Origin: Pseudobdellovibrionaceae bacterium
GTDB taxonomy: Bacteria; Bdellovibrionota; Bdellovibrionia; Bdellovibrionales; Bdellovibrionaceae
Assembly: GCA_019637895.1 (NCBI GenBank)
Contig: JAHBUU010000004.1
Span: 1-47,596 of the forward strand
Length of the DNA: 47,596 nt
Reading direction: 5' to 3'
Below the pieces are notes generated by a model, which worked only from the letters and a program-made list of their open reading frames with translations, searched no databases and had not been told where the DNA came from. Each line of letters starts with the position of its first letter. Within the stretch, counting starts at the first letter, position 1. Made by a program: the position numbers and the translations under genes. Shown here piece by piece: positions 1 to 8,349 of this stretch.

Positions 1-2
1 TT

Positions 3-1277
3 AGCAGCACAGGGTTTGTGAAACGGACTGGGGCTGGCGCCTATTCGGCGATCTCGAATGTGAATATCGATACCGAGACGACAGGAACTTTGCCGATCAC
101 TCGTGGTGGGACGGGCGCAACGGACGCTCAAGCTGCGATCAATCATCTCCTCCCGGCCCAAGGGAGCAATGACGGCAGGATCCTTCAAACGGATGGAACG
201 AATGTTTCGTGGGTCGATACACCCACGACAGGGATCACGGCCCTGACAGGTGAGGTGACGGCCTCGGGAAGCGGATCTGTTGCAGCCACTATCGCGAACA
301 ATGCCGTGACCAGTGCGAAGATCTTGAATGGCACAATCAATGCTGCAGATATGGATTTCGGCGGAGTGAACTCGGCAACGAGTTCCTTTGTGCTGAAAGA
401 TTCCACAGGCAAGTTCGAAGACTTTGCGTGTGCAACGACAGGCCACGTGCCGACTTGGTCAGCCACCGGTTTCGTTTGCCAGGCTCCATCGATCACGGAA
501 ACCGATCCGAAGATCGGGGCGAACACGTTGAATATCTTGTCGAAGTGGAATGGGACACGTCTTGTTGCCAGCGGCGTCTATGAAAACGGTGGCAATGTCG
601 GGATCGGGACCTCGGTGCCGAATGACCGGCTTGATGTGCAAACGAATGCGTCTGGTGCGTCCGTCATGAGAGTTCAAAACAGTCATACCTCGGGATGGAG
701 TGCTCTGGATTTTTATTCTTCGAGTGGAGTTCTCTCTGGGTATATCGGTTGGGGAAACTCGACATCGACGGCACCGAATGTGATGTATGTGGGAACCGAA
801 GTTGCGCAGCCCTTGAACTTTGTGACAAGTGGGGTTGCACGAATGAGTATCGATCCACTGGGAAATGTCGGGATTGGAACGGTGAGCCCGGGTGCTCCGC
901 TGGACGTGAATGGCCCCATCAAGGTCAATGCCTCTCGTGAAATGGCGTCAGTCGCTGCGAACTCGACAACCAGCTATACGATTCCTGATACTGGCCGCAA
1001 CATTCGTCGGATCACACTCAACGGGAATGCGACCATTCGGCTGCCAGTAACGACGGATATCGGGACGGATCAGGCTTACACGCTGACTGTCCGTCTGACT
1101 CAGGACGCGACGGGTGGTCGGACCCTGACCTGGAATGGCAACGGCAACACCATTCGCTGGGATGGTGGAGTCGCTCCGGCTCACTCGACGACAGCAAACC
1201 AAACCACGATTTACCAGTTCTTTTATGTCGGTGGAGAGTCTGTCTGGTACGGCTCAATGGTTTGGAGAGAGAACTAA
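3..1277 (+). CDS. Fibre/adhesin protein, C-terminal part (5' end outside window)
   Basis: The frame is open from the first bases of the window and reads S-S-T-G-F before the GTG at 18, so this is the 3' end of a longer gene, not a gene starting at 18. The product is built of low-complexity trimeric-fibre modules: a 'RGGTGAT' module near residue 30, an 'AVTSAKI' collar-type segment, a 'TETDPKIG' segment, and two 'GNVGIGT..P...LDV' repeats. The last 90 residues (RLTQDATGG, WDGGVAPAH, YQFFYVGG) match the usual C-terminal tip of phage-tail-like fibres. Similar modules recur in the fibre genes at 13065 and 31071. By family analogy it is a secreted trimeric surface fibre used in attachment; the binding target is unknown. 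A secreted protein follows after 3 bases. Confidence 0.8.
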   Translation, partial: SSTGFVKRTGAGAYSAISNVNIDTETTGTLPITRGGTGATDAQAAINHLLPAQGSNDGRILQTDGTNVSWVDTPTTGITALTGEVTASGSGSVAATIANNAVTSAKILNGTINAADMDFGGVNSATSSFVLKDSTGKFEDFACATTGHVPTWSATGFVCQAPSITETDPKIGANTLNILSKWNGTRLVASGVYENGGNVGIGTSVPNDRLDVQTNASGASVMRVQNSHTSGWSALDFYSSSGVLSGYIGWGNSTSTAPNVMYVGTEVAQPLNFVTSGVARMSIDPLGNVGIGTVSPGAPLDVNGPIKVNASREMASVAANSTTSYTIPDTGRNIRRITLNGNATIRLPVTTDIGTDQAYTLTVRLTQDATGGRTLTWNGNGNTIRWDGGVAPAHSTTANQTTIYQFFYVGGESVWYGSMVWREN

Positions 1278-1280
1278 AGA

Positions 1281-1988
1281 ATGAAATCTCTTTTGGCCGG
1301 TCGGCTTCTGGCTTTTCTTCTGCTCTCGGCTTTCTCTGTGGAAGCCTTGGCATGGCAAAGCGCTCGACGAAGCCAAGGTCGCCGACAGGTTGATGTCAGA
1401 CTCATTGATCAGCAAATCTCGACAGCGAACGCCAATAGCTACAGTTTCACGGTGGATCTGCCTCCGCCCAGTGCGGATCGTGTTTTGCTGGTCGTTGTTT
1501 ACGGTCTTCGCAACGAGGCCAATCGGAATTTGAACAGTTTGACGGTTAATGGAATCGGCATCACCGAGAGCTATGGACTTGGTTTACCTATGTACTTTCG
1601 GTGGTTGAAAAACGATTCTTTGGTCGGCCCACAAACATTTACGGCGACCTACTCGGGAACTCTGGATCGTTCGGGGATTGCGGTTTTTGAGGTCTATGGA
1701 TGGAATATGCAAAGTGTCGATGGTCAGTACCAAAATACTCAGGTCGCCTCTAAAAGCTATAGCTATTCGAATATTCCCAAAGGCTCGAAAATTCTGTGTT
1801 TGGTCTATAACGCCAATCCCAACGACGTCGTCTGGACGAATGCGGATGAGGTGTATGATGTGACCTTGGAGTCGAGCGACCGAGCGAGTGTCGGAATGAG
1901 GGACGTCGTCACCTCTGGGAATCAAAGCTTTACCGTCGCTTCAGCCGGTGGGGCGTTTTCGATCACCATTCTGCTACGGAGCAAATAA
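1281..1988 (+). CDS. Secreted protein of unknown function, paired with the fibre gene
   Basis: A 235-residue product. It has a classical signal peptide (MKSLLAGRLLAFLLLSAFSVEALA), so it is exported. The rest is rich in beta-strand residues and aromatic/Gly turns (VLLVVVYGLRNEANR, GIAVFEVYGWN, GAFSITILLRSK) and has the look of a jelly-roll domain, similar in style to fibre tip domains; this is inference from sequence texture. It starts 3 bases after the fibre stop codon and ends at a strong terminator, so the two genes are very probably cotranscribed. It may be a fibre accessory or tip protein. No enzymatic motif was seen. Confidence 0.75.
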   Translation: MKSLLAGRLLAFLLLSAFSVEALAWQSARRSQGRRQVDVRLIDQQISTANANSYSFTVDLPPPSADRVLLVVVYGLRNEANRNLNSLTVNGIGITESYGLGLPMYFRWLKNDSLVGPQTFTATYSGTLDRSGIAVFEVYGWNMQSVDGQYQNTQVASKSYSYSNIPKGSKILCLVYNANPNDVVWTNADEVYDVTLESSDRASVGMRDVVTSGNQSFTVASAGGAFSITILLRSK

Positions 1989-2013
1989 AAAAGGCCGGAG
2001 AGACCGGCCTTTT
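1989..2013. terminator. Rho-independent terminator, probably bidirectional
   Basis: A perfect 10-bp stem (AAAAGGCCGG / CCGGCCTTTT) with the 5-base loop AGAGA lies directly at the stop codon of the secreted protein gene. A-rich sequence on the left and T residues on the right let it work in both directions, so it can also end the convergent gene at 2054-2473. Confidence 0.85.
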
Positions 2014-2053
2014 CAGATCCTCGGCCTATCGGCCGGGGGTATTCTGGGAATGA

Positions 2054-2473
2054 CTACTGAACAGCGAGTTCGCGAGGAACGGGCAGAGTGCGATAGAAAG
2101 TTTCGCACTTGAGAACCTGGCCGATGCCGGGTTGGTTGGCTTGCATGTTCAGGACGGCTTCGAGGTTTTCGCCGTTTTCATAAAGCAACAAAGCGGATTG
2201 TTCGGACAGGAAAACCTGGTTGCCGTCGGTGGTGTACATCGGCAGAACGATCTGGTGGGAAGCGAATTGTTTCGGGAAGGCATTGCCCTCGATGATCATT
2301 TCGGCTTCTTTTTCGTTCGGGAGAACGTAGAGGCGGGCCGAGACCAGGCCGTTTTCGCAAAGCACCATTGGGGCTTTCATTTCGTGGGCAGGAATGAACT
2401 CCGAGCTCATTTCCAGACCGAATGCAGGGTTGATGAATGCCAAAGATGCGAGCGCCAAAGTCACAAGTTTCAT
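2054..2473 (-). CDS. Small secreted protein of unknown function
   Basis: The start was set at 2473, where GGAGGATCC precedes ATG and the product begins with the signal peptide MKLVTLALASLAFINPAFG. A longer reading from 2521 would put 16 residues ahead of this. The mature part is about 120 residues, with one Cys pair (MVLCENG and VLKCETFY) that could form a disulfide, and no recognised domain. It is transcribed divergently from tpiA and convergently with the fibre operon. Typical of the many small exported proteins of Bdellovibrio-like genomes; function unknown. Confidence 0.75.
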   Translation of the reverse strand: MKLVTLALASLAFINPAFGLEMSSEFIPAHEMKAPMVLCENGLVSARLYVLPNEKEAEMIIEGNAFPKQFASHQIVLPMYTTDGNQVFLSEQSALLLYENGENLEAVLNMQANQPGIGQVLKCETFYRTLPVPRELAVQ

Positions 2474-2648
2474 GGATCCTCCGTGATGACTGAAACCTTG
2501 TATAAGCAACTCTTGTACCAAACATGAAATCTTCTTAGACTGCCCTCAATTCGTTTTGAGGAATTTGGAGTGGAGTGTCTTGGTTCCAAGCTGCCACCGT
2601 GACATGGTTGTCATCCCGAAATGGAACCGAATTGCCTCGTGAGGTCGT

Positions 2649-3377
2649 ATGAAAAAGCTCTTCGCTGCGAACTGGAAACTTCACAAAACCCCTGCGGAAA
2701 CCAGGGATTTTCTGCGTGCGTTTTTGCCCCAAACAAAAACCGTGGCGGCCGAGATCGTGATCTTTCCACCGGCCAGTTCCTGGGAGGCGGCGGCTCAGTC
2801 TTTTGCTGGTTCTGCGAACTGTTTCTGGGGTGGTCAGAACGTTTGGTCTCAGGCTCAAGGGGCGTTTACGGGTGAAAACTCGGCTCAGGTTCTCAAAGAA
2901 CTGGGGGGGCGCTACGCCCTGGTTGGACACAGCGAACGGCGCAGCGTTTTCCATGAGGAGCCGACTTGGATGTCGGACAAAGTCGCCTTTGTTCAAGGCT
3001 TGGGACTGACACCAATCCTGTGCATCGGCGAAACCCTGGCCGAACGGGATGCCGGTCAAACGGATGCCGTGAATGCCCGCCAGCTCGAGGAGGGCTTGGC
3101 CAAGGCAAAGACCTCTCAACCCCTAGTCGTGGCCTATGAGCCGGTGTGGGCGATCGGAACCGGTCGGGTGGCTCAGCCCTCGCAAGTGGCCGAGGCGCAC
3201 GCCTTCATCCGACGGAACCTTCAGGAAAAAGGTTTCGAGGGAACTCCGATTCTTTATGGCGGCAGTGTGAAGCCCGAAAACGCAGGTGAACTGCTGGGGC
3301 TTCCGGATGTGAATGGCTTTTTGGTCGGAGGAGCTTCTTTGGACCCGGAGAGCTTTCTCAAGATCTGCCGGGCCTAA
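2649..3377 (+). CDS. tpiA: Triosephosphate isomerase
   Basis: Interconverts dihydroxyacetone phosphate and glyceraldehyde 3-phosphate in glycolysis and gluconeogenesis; cytoplasmic. The 242-residue length is normal for the family. Catalytic landmarks are all present: N8 and K10 in AANWK, the electrophilic His94 in VGHSERR, the catalytic base Glu164 in AYEPVWAIGTG with the mobile loop 6, and the phosphate-binding YGGSVKPEN and VGGASLDPESF near the end. The ATG at 2649 follows GAGGTCGT. The gene stands alone rather than with gap and pgk, and its stop lies 3 bases from the stop of the convergent gene. Confidence 0.98.
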   Translation: MKKLFAANWKLHKTPAETRDFLRAFLPQTKTVAAEIVIFPPASSWEAAAQSFAGSANCFWGGQNVWSQAQGAFTGENSAQVLKELGGRYALVGHSERRSVFHEEPTWMSDKVAFVQGLGLTPILCIGETLAERDAGQTDAVNARQLEEGLAKAKTSQPLVVAYEPVWAIGTGRVAQPSQVAEAHAFIRRNLQEKGFEGTPILYGGSVKPENAGELLGLPDVNGFLVGGASLDPESFLKICRA

Positions 3378-3380
3378 TTC

Positions 3381-4868
3381 TTACTGCTGACCTTCGGTCT
3401 CTTCCGGAGTCGCGGTCTCAGCGGGCGTGCTGCCTGCGGGACGGCTGGTCTCGATGCGGTAATCGGCCGTGATTTTGCTCAACTGCTTTTTCGCATTTGT
3501 GCAGGTTTGTTCGACGTCGGCCAGAGTGGATTCCGGAATCTCGCGGGCTTCTCCGTCACGGACCTGACCGAACTCGTTCATCACGATCATCTTGTCATCA
3601 CAAAGTTCGTAAAAGCTGACGAGATAGTCTTTCCAGGCTTCGGGATTGGCACGGATCAGGGCCGCCGCATTGGCCAGATAGCCTTCGGATTCACTGCGGG
3701 TTCCGCAGTCGCGGGTGGCGTATTTCCCTCGAGGAACGCAAAGTGGAGCACCCGACTGCAAACAGGTCAGGGCTTCGGCTTCTGGCGTTTCGTTCGTCAA
3801 TTGGCAGCTCGTTTTCAAACCGAACAGCAGCGGATTACACAGAATTTGTCCATCGTCGCAGGCCAGATTGGACGAGTCGATGCCTTTGAAGCTCATCCCT
3901 TCGGGCAGTTCCTGCGGGCCTCGGCAAGGATCGTTTTTGATCACGAAACCGGCGTACATGCAGCGATAGCCTCGCAGGCTGGGCAGACGTTCTTCGTCTT
4001 TTGGAGCGGGCTTTTGCCCCGCCAAATCCGTGATCGGATCTTCGGTGGCCGGAGCCGGCTTTTCTTCAGGAGGCTTTTCCGCAGGCTGGTCCCAAGCAAG
4101 CTTTTGGCCAGTGACGACGTCCACCAAGGCGCCAGAGGGGATCAGATCCGGAGTGCTGACGGTGACTTCGCCTTTTTTGGCTTGTTCAACCTTGGTGTAA
4201 ACGGTTTTCAGCTCGTCATTCGGAGCAAAGCTGGTGTCCGAAATTTTCTGAGCGCCTAGGTAGAAATCTTCGAGTTCGGTGATGCGTTTTCCGAGAGCGG
4301 CTTTCCCAGGATCGGAGTCGGGGATTTTTGCATAAGAGGTTCTGGCCGTGACGAGCCACCACATCGAGTTTTCCCACTTCTCGCGGAATTCGGCATGACG
4401 GGCTTCGTCCGTGTATTCGTACAGCGGAGGCGGCTCGCCTCGCCACAGTTCGGCTTGTCGTAGGAAGAGGGAGACCCGCTCGGAGGTCAGCGTGGTTTCT
4501 GAAGCGATCGAGCGTCCTTTGGGGTTGGTCGTCGATTTTTTTGCGAAGGTCGAACTTTTTTCAGGTAGAGAGGCGAGAACTTTTTTAACCGACTTCAGAT
4601 ATTGTTTCTGCTCGGCTCTTGTCAGCGAGATGAATTCCGCATGGGACAGAAACCACTGCTCTCCGGCTTTTCGGGAGGCGGTTTTTTTTGCTTTTTTGGC
4701 GGGCTTCGTTGCCTTGGCTTTTTTGTCAGCCACGGTCTTGGCTGGCTGGGCGTGCTTGGCCGCGGGATGAGCCTTTGTATTTGCCGTGGTCTTGGTTTTC
4801 GCCGGAGCGGCAGAGGCCAAAAGCAAAATGGCGCAGGGGAGCGCCGTTCTTAAAAGCGATGGGAGCAT
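3381..4868 (-). CDS. Large secreted protein with a Lys/Ala-rich N-terminal segment, function unknown
   Basis: The ATG at 4868 has a strong ribosome-binding site (AAGGAGGAGTC). The 495-residue product opens with a signal peptide ending about ASAAPA, followed from about residue 24 to 70 by a Lys/Ala/Pro-rich segment of KKAKATKPAKKAKK type that resembles a histone H1 tail and is expected to be disordered. The middle carries a Pro/Glu-rich linker (AEKPPEEKPAPATED). The C-terminal half is Cys-containing (about ten Cys, e.g. RCMYAG, LACDDGQILC, LYELCDD) and probably disulfide-bonded, consistent with export. No catalytic motif was recognised. It may begin a run of minus-strand secreted genes or be separate from the one at 4888. 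Confidence 0.8.
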   Translation of the reverse strand: MLPSLLRTALPCAILLLASAAPAKTKTTANTKAHPAAKHAQPAKTVADKKAKATKPAKKAKKTASRKAGEQWFLSHAEFISLTRAEQKQYLKSVKKVLASLPEKSSTFAKKSTTNPKGRSIASETTLTSERVSLFLRQAELWRGEPPPLYEYTDEARHAEFREKWENSMWWLVTARTSYAKIPDSDPGKAALGKRITELEDFYLGAQKISDTSFAPNDELKTVYTKVEQAKKGEVTVSTPDLIPSGALVDVVTGQKLAWDQPAEKPPEEKPAPATEDPITDLAGQKPAPKDEERLPSLRGYRCMYAGFVIKNDPCRGPQELPEGMSFKGIDSSNLACDDGQILCNPLLFGLKTSCQLTNETPEAEALTCLQSGAPLCVPRGKYATRDCGTRSESEGYLANAAALIRANPEAWKDYLVSFYELCDDKMIVMNEFGQVRDGEAREIPESTLADVEQTCTNAKKQLSKITADYRIETSRPAGSTPAETATPEETEGQQ

Positions 4869-4887
4869 GACTCCTCCTTCAACTCAT

Positions 4888-5310
4888 TTAGTCGTTCGAA
4901 CCCTCGGATGAGATCCCGTGGGTCTCCTGGCAGACGATGTTCTTTCCGTTTTTCAATGTGATCGTGAAGATGCCGGCGGATTCTCCGATCAGCGGAGCCG
5001 GCGAGAAGTTTTGCGCGACGAGGTATTTCGAATCCCGTGACCAGGGGACGAATGAAAAATCCCAGGAGTTCCCGGCCTTCGAACGCAGGCTGGGTCGAAC
5101 CTCAAAGGTCAGTTTCAGATCAGATCCGCTGGAAGCCGGTGCCACGACACCGTCGAAAGCAGACGAGTCGGACCATTCCATCAAATTGAAAAGAGAATGG
5201 CGTTCGACGATTTTCCCTTTTTCAAGGTCTTCATAAACGACGAAGGCTTGGAGTTTGTTTCCGCAAGGGGAGGCGGCCATCAAAAAAGAAGAAAGCAAAA
5301 GGGACATCAT
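4888..5310 (-). CDS. Small secreted protein of unknown function
   Basis: Several starts are possible. GTG at 5313 and ATG at 5310 and 5307 are in frame, and GGAG lies 8 bases before the 5310 ATG, so that one was chosen; it overlaps the stop of the upstream murein peptidase gene as TGATG, the mark of translational coupling. The product (about 140 residues) has a short hydrophobic leader (MSLLLSSFLMAASPCG). The Cys after the leader is preceded by Pro, so a lipobox is doubtful. The remainder contains a WSRDSKYLVAQNF stretch and a C-terminal KNIVCQET. Function unknown; coupling suggests a role beside the peptidase. Confidence 0.75.
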   Translation of the reverse strand: MMSLLLSSFLMAASPCGNKLQAFVVYEDLEKGKIVERHSLFNLMEWSDSSAFDGVVAPASSGSDLKLTFEVRPSLRSKAGNSWDFSFVPWSRDSKYLVAQNFSPAPLIGESAGIFTITLKNGKNIVCQETHGISSEGSND

Positions 5311-6617
5311 CACATCAACTCCGGGCAGACGTTGGGATCGATCACCAAATTGTCACAGGCCTCTCGGGTTTTGGGACCCGGCTTGAAGCAAACGTGAATA
5401 TGGTTGTGGTGGCCTGACGCGTACTTGGTTCCGCACTGTTTGTCGTTGAAGTACATGGTGTCGGCACCGAAGTCTTTCATTTTCGCGATCATGCGCTTCA
5501 TAGTCGCACGGTCGTAGGACGGATCTTCATAGGTCAGCGGCGCCCCCGAAAAGGAGCCCTTTTTCATCGGGCGGATGTCGATGCAGTGCCCGTCGGTATG
5601 CGATTTGTGACCGTTGAAGCGGGCTTTCTTTTTGTGGGAAATATCACCCCAGGACAAACGGCAACCGGCACCGCTCGGGCATTCGCTCTTTTTCCAATCC
5701 TGCAGGAAAGCCGTGAACGCGCAGGCCGTGGTCGGGTTGGCGTAAGCATCGACACCCTTCGGAGAATCGGGGTTATAGTGGAAGGATCCACAAGGACCGA
5801 TGTTCCCTTTGTTTCCTTGCAGCGGAATCTGGATCAAGCCCCGGTTTGACGAGAAGCCCTTTGGCTTGGCCTTTGGGTTTTTGATCATCCGGCGCAGTTC
5901 TTCGACGAAAGCATTCTTTGTTCCGGCTTCCAGCGCGACCTTGATGTCCTTGATGTTCTGATCGACGGTGGTTTGTTCTTTGTTGCAGTCTCCGGTCAGG
6001 CAGGCGGTTCCGGCTTCGGTGTTCGCGTTTCCACCGGCGACTTCTTCTTCGTCGGTTTCGTTGATGATGGGGAGATCGTTAAAGACTTCCGAAGGTTTCA
6101 GATACGAGCTGTTCACATAACCCAGGGTGGGGCAGCCAGGGACGGGATTGGTCAATGAAACTTGAACCCAGGAACCTGAGGCCGCGCGATCGGGAGCTTC
6201 GTTGACGATGGCGACTTCGGTGTTCTTCTTGAGTCCGCACTTGAAGGAGCCTTCGGGACTGGGTTCTCCGCGCAGGGCGAGTTGATCGACGTCGACTTTG
6301 GTGACGATGTCTTTCCAGCCGCTGCCCTCGGGCATCACATAGTTGGCATAGACGTAACCTTCCGAGGGGCAACCTTTCGAGTTCAGCTTTACTTTCACCC
6401 GGTCGTCGCCGCCATCTCTGGCCACGGCCGTGACGACGGTCCCGCGTTTGATACTGCAGACGTGATCACCACCAGCGGTCCTGACACGCAAGGAACTGGC
6501 GGTGACCCGCACGGATCGAGTGACGGCAGGTGCGCCTTCGGCGGCGGGACGGGGGCCTGTTTCGGCCTTCGCCACTCCGGCCGAGAGAAGCGCCAAAAAA
6601 ATAAGCAAAGCTGTCAT
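5310..6617 (-). CDS. Secreted twin-SH3 peptidoglycan endopeptidase of the LAS (M15/M74-like) type
   Basis: The start at 6617 gives a clean signal peptide (MTALLIFLALLSAGVAKA); the frame extends to a GTG at 6662 without a ribosome-binding site. Domains: two bacterial SH3-like repeats (residues about 35-97 and 105-175; VTASSLRVR and VDQLALRGEP openings), an acidic linker, then a C-terminal domain with the metal-binding pattern of LAS peptidases: His340-x6-Asp347 (in GHKSHTDGHCID) and His406-x-His408 (in HHNHIHVCF). LAS enzymes (VanX, MepA, M15) cut D-amino-acid peptide bonds in peptidoglycan; SH3 domains bind wall peptides. I infer a secreted wall endopeptidase acting on own or prey murein. Many Cys residues suggest disulfides in the periplasm. 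Coupled to the small secreted gene at 4888. Confidence 0.8.
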   Translation of the reverse strand: MTALLIFLALLSAGVAKAETGPRPAAEGAPAVTRSVRVTASSLRVRTAGGDHVCSIKRGTVVTAVARDGGDDRVKVKLNSKGCPSEGYVYANYVMPEGSGWKDIVTKVDVDQLALRGEPSPEGSFKCGLKKNTEVAIVNEAPDRAASGSWVQVSLTNPVPGCPTLGYVNSSYLKPSEVFNDLPIINETDEEEVAGGNANTEAGTACLTGDCNKEQTTVDQNIKDIKVALEAGTKNAFVEELRRMIKNPKAKPKGFSSNRGLIQIPLQGNKGNIGPCGSFHYNPDSPKGVDAYANPTTACAFTAFLQDWKKSECPSGAGCRLSWGDISHKKKARFNGHKSHTDGHCIDIRPMKKGSFSGAPLTYEDPSYDRATMKRMIAKMKDFGADTMYFNDKQCGTKYASGHHNHIHVCFKPGPKTREACDNLVIDPNVCPELM

Positions 6618-6859
6618 CTCTTTATGATCTCTGATCAATATGAGACTTTTCAATGTCAGCACGACGAGGGACCCAGAAATCTGGCCTTCTGCCGTAAGTA
6701 TCGGGGAAGTCTTTCAAAGCCTGATGTTGCGTCAAGTCATTGGCCAGATAGCTAAATAATAACAGGGGCTTAGATGTGTGAACCCTCTTGCGGTTTGGAC
6801 TTAGGTCGGGGACACTAGGACAAGTCATCCATCCTCAGTGGCTCGAGAGTGGATGAAGT

Positions 6860-7120
6860 GTGGAGAAAGCGAAGGACATGGGGCGCAAAATTCATATTCG
6901 CAGGTGTCATCAGTGCGGCGGCGTTTGCGAGTCCGTCGGACAGCTTGTGACCGAGTGCTCGCATTGCGGAAAGCATCTGGCTCCGTTTTATTATTACAAT
7001 GAACGCCTTGCGATGAGTCTCATCACTCGTGAAGAAGCGGACATGGAGTATCGAAGTTCCGCCTTGCCGTTGAAAGAATATCCGGCATTGTGGGGACTGA
7101 CGGCATATTGGGACGGATAG
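6860..7120 (+). CDS. Small zinc-ribbon protein
   Basis: An 86-residue product with two CxxC knuckles 13 residues apart (Cys16-x2-Cys19 and Cys33-x2-Cys36), the signature of a structural zinc ribbon. The C-terminal half is aromatic-rich (FYYYNER, LWGLTAYWDG). GTG at 6860 follows GGATGAA; the ATG at 6878 is an alternative but has poorer spacing. It lies 23 bases ahead of the threonine dehydratase gene and may be cotranscribed with it. No enzymatic function is implied; it could be a nucleic-acid or protein-binding adaptor. Confidence 0.7.
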   Translation: MEKAKDMGRKIHIRRCHQCGGVCESVGQLVTECSHCGKHLAPFYYYNERLAMSLITREEADMEYRSSALPLKEYPALWGLTAYWDG

Positions 7121-7143
7121 ATCTCAAGAAAGTTCGAGGAGAG

Positions 7144-8349
7144 ATGAGAGTCGGTCTGAAGGACATACAACAAGCGAGACAACGACTCCAGGGAGTCCTT
7201 CACGAAACACAGACGGATCTTTCCTCGAGCGCGAGCCAAGTGGTTGGTTCGGACGTTTTTTTCAAATACGAAAACACGCAGCTCACGGGCAGTTTCAAGA
7301 TCCGCGGAGCTTTCAATAAAATTTCGTCGTTGACGGACTCGGAAAAAAAACGCGGCGTGGTTGCCAGCTCCGCAGGGAATCATGCGCAGGGTGTGGCGCT
7401 AAGTGCGAAGCTCCTGGGAACGAAAGCCACCATCGTCATGCCGGTCGGTGCCAGTCTGAACAAAGTCTCGGCCACGCGCTCTTATGGGGCCGAGGTCGTT
7501 CTGCATGGCGCTTTTTACGACGAAGCCTATGCCAAAGCCCGCGAGATCGAAAAAGAAACCGGTGCCGTTTTCGTTCACCCCTACGAAGATCCGTTCATCG
7601 TGGCGGGGCAAGGAACGGTGGCTCTGGAGATCCTTGAAAAGGTTCCCGATCTCGACAGCATTGTCGTTGCGATCGGTGGCGGCGGTTTGATTTCGGGCAT
7701 TGCGACGGCGATCAAGGCCTTGCGTCCGCAGTGTCGGGTGATCGGTGTTCAGACCGAGTCCGCCCCTTCCATGGCGAAGCTGTTTCGGGGGGAAAGTGAT
7801 GAAACCCAAGGCGGTCCGCAGACGATTGCGGATGGAATCGCCGTCAAAAATCCTTCGCAGGAAATCTTTGAAAGTTTCATCCGCGAAAGTGTCGACGAGA
7901 TCGTGACGGTCAACGATGACGAGATCGCGGCGGCCATCGTGTTCCTATTGGAAAGAACCAAAAATTTGGTCGAAGGCGCTGGGGCAGTCTCTTTGGCGGC
8001 GATGATGAATCGTTCTCTCAAGCTGGGGAAAAAAACCTGCGCCGTTTTGTCCGGCGGGAATATCGATCTGAACGTCATTGCGAAGGTCGTGACCAAAGGG
8101 TTGATCCGTCAAGGGCGGTTGGCCGAGTTCTCGGTGGTCGCCAATGATCAGCCGGGGACCTTGGAATTGCTGACCCGGATTCTGGCGGCGCAAAAGGCCA
8201 ACATTATGGAAATCCGTCATGACCGTGTTGGCAGTCATCTGTCTTTGCGTGAAGCAAAAATCGATTTCGTGATCGAGACCATGGGACCCGAACACAGTCA
8301 CGCCATCATGGACTCATTGAAAAAATCAGGGTTCCGCGTTCTCGCCTGA
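7144..8349 (+). CDS. ilvA: Threonine dehydratase (threonine ammonia-lyase) with C-terminal ACT domain
   Basis: A PLP enzyme that deaminates threonine to 2-oxobutanoate, either feeding isoleucine synthesis or degrading threonine. Starting at the ATG at 7144 (after GAGGAG), the 401-residue product shows the PLP lysine Lys52 in TGSFKIRG, the substrate loop SSAGNHAQG (75-83), and the phosphate-binding GGGGL (178-182). A single ACT-like regulatory domain begins near residue 330 (VVANDQPGTLELL), the size expected for the short ilvA/tdcB class. The frame extends upstream to 7090, which would overlap the zinc-ribbon gene. The 3' end overlaps the convergent secreted-protein gene by 24 bases. Biosynthetic or catabolic role cannot be told from sequence. 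Confidence 0.93.
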   Translation: MRVGLKDIQQARQRLQGVLHETQTDLSSSASQVVGSDVFFKYENTQLTGSFKIRGAFNKISSLTDSEKKRGVVASSAGNHAQGVALSAKLLGTKATIVMPVGASLNKVSATRSYGAEVVLHGAFYDEAYAKAREIEKETGAVFVHPYEDPFIVAGQGTVALEILEKVPDLDSIVVAIGGGGLISGIATAIKALRPQCRVIGVQTESAPSMAKLFRGESDETQGGPQTIADGIAVKNPSQEIFESFIRESVDEIVTVNDDEIAAAIVFLLERTKNLVEGAGAVSLAAMMNRSLKLGKKTCAVLSGGNIDLNVIAKVVTKGLIRQGRLAEFSVVANDQPGTLELLTRILAAQKANIMEIRHDRVGSHLSLREAKIDFVIETMGPEHSHAIMDSLKKSGFRVLA

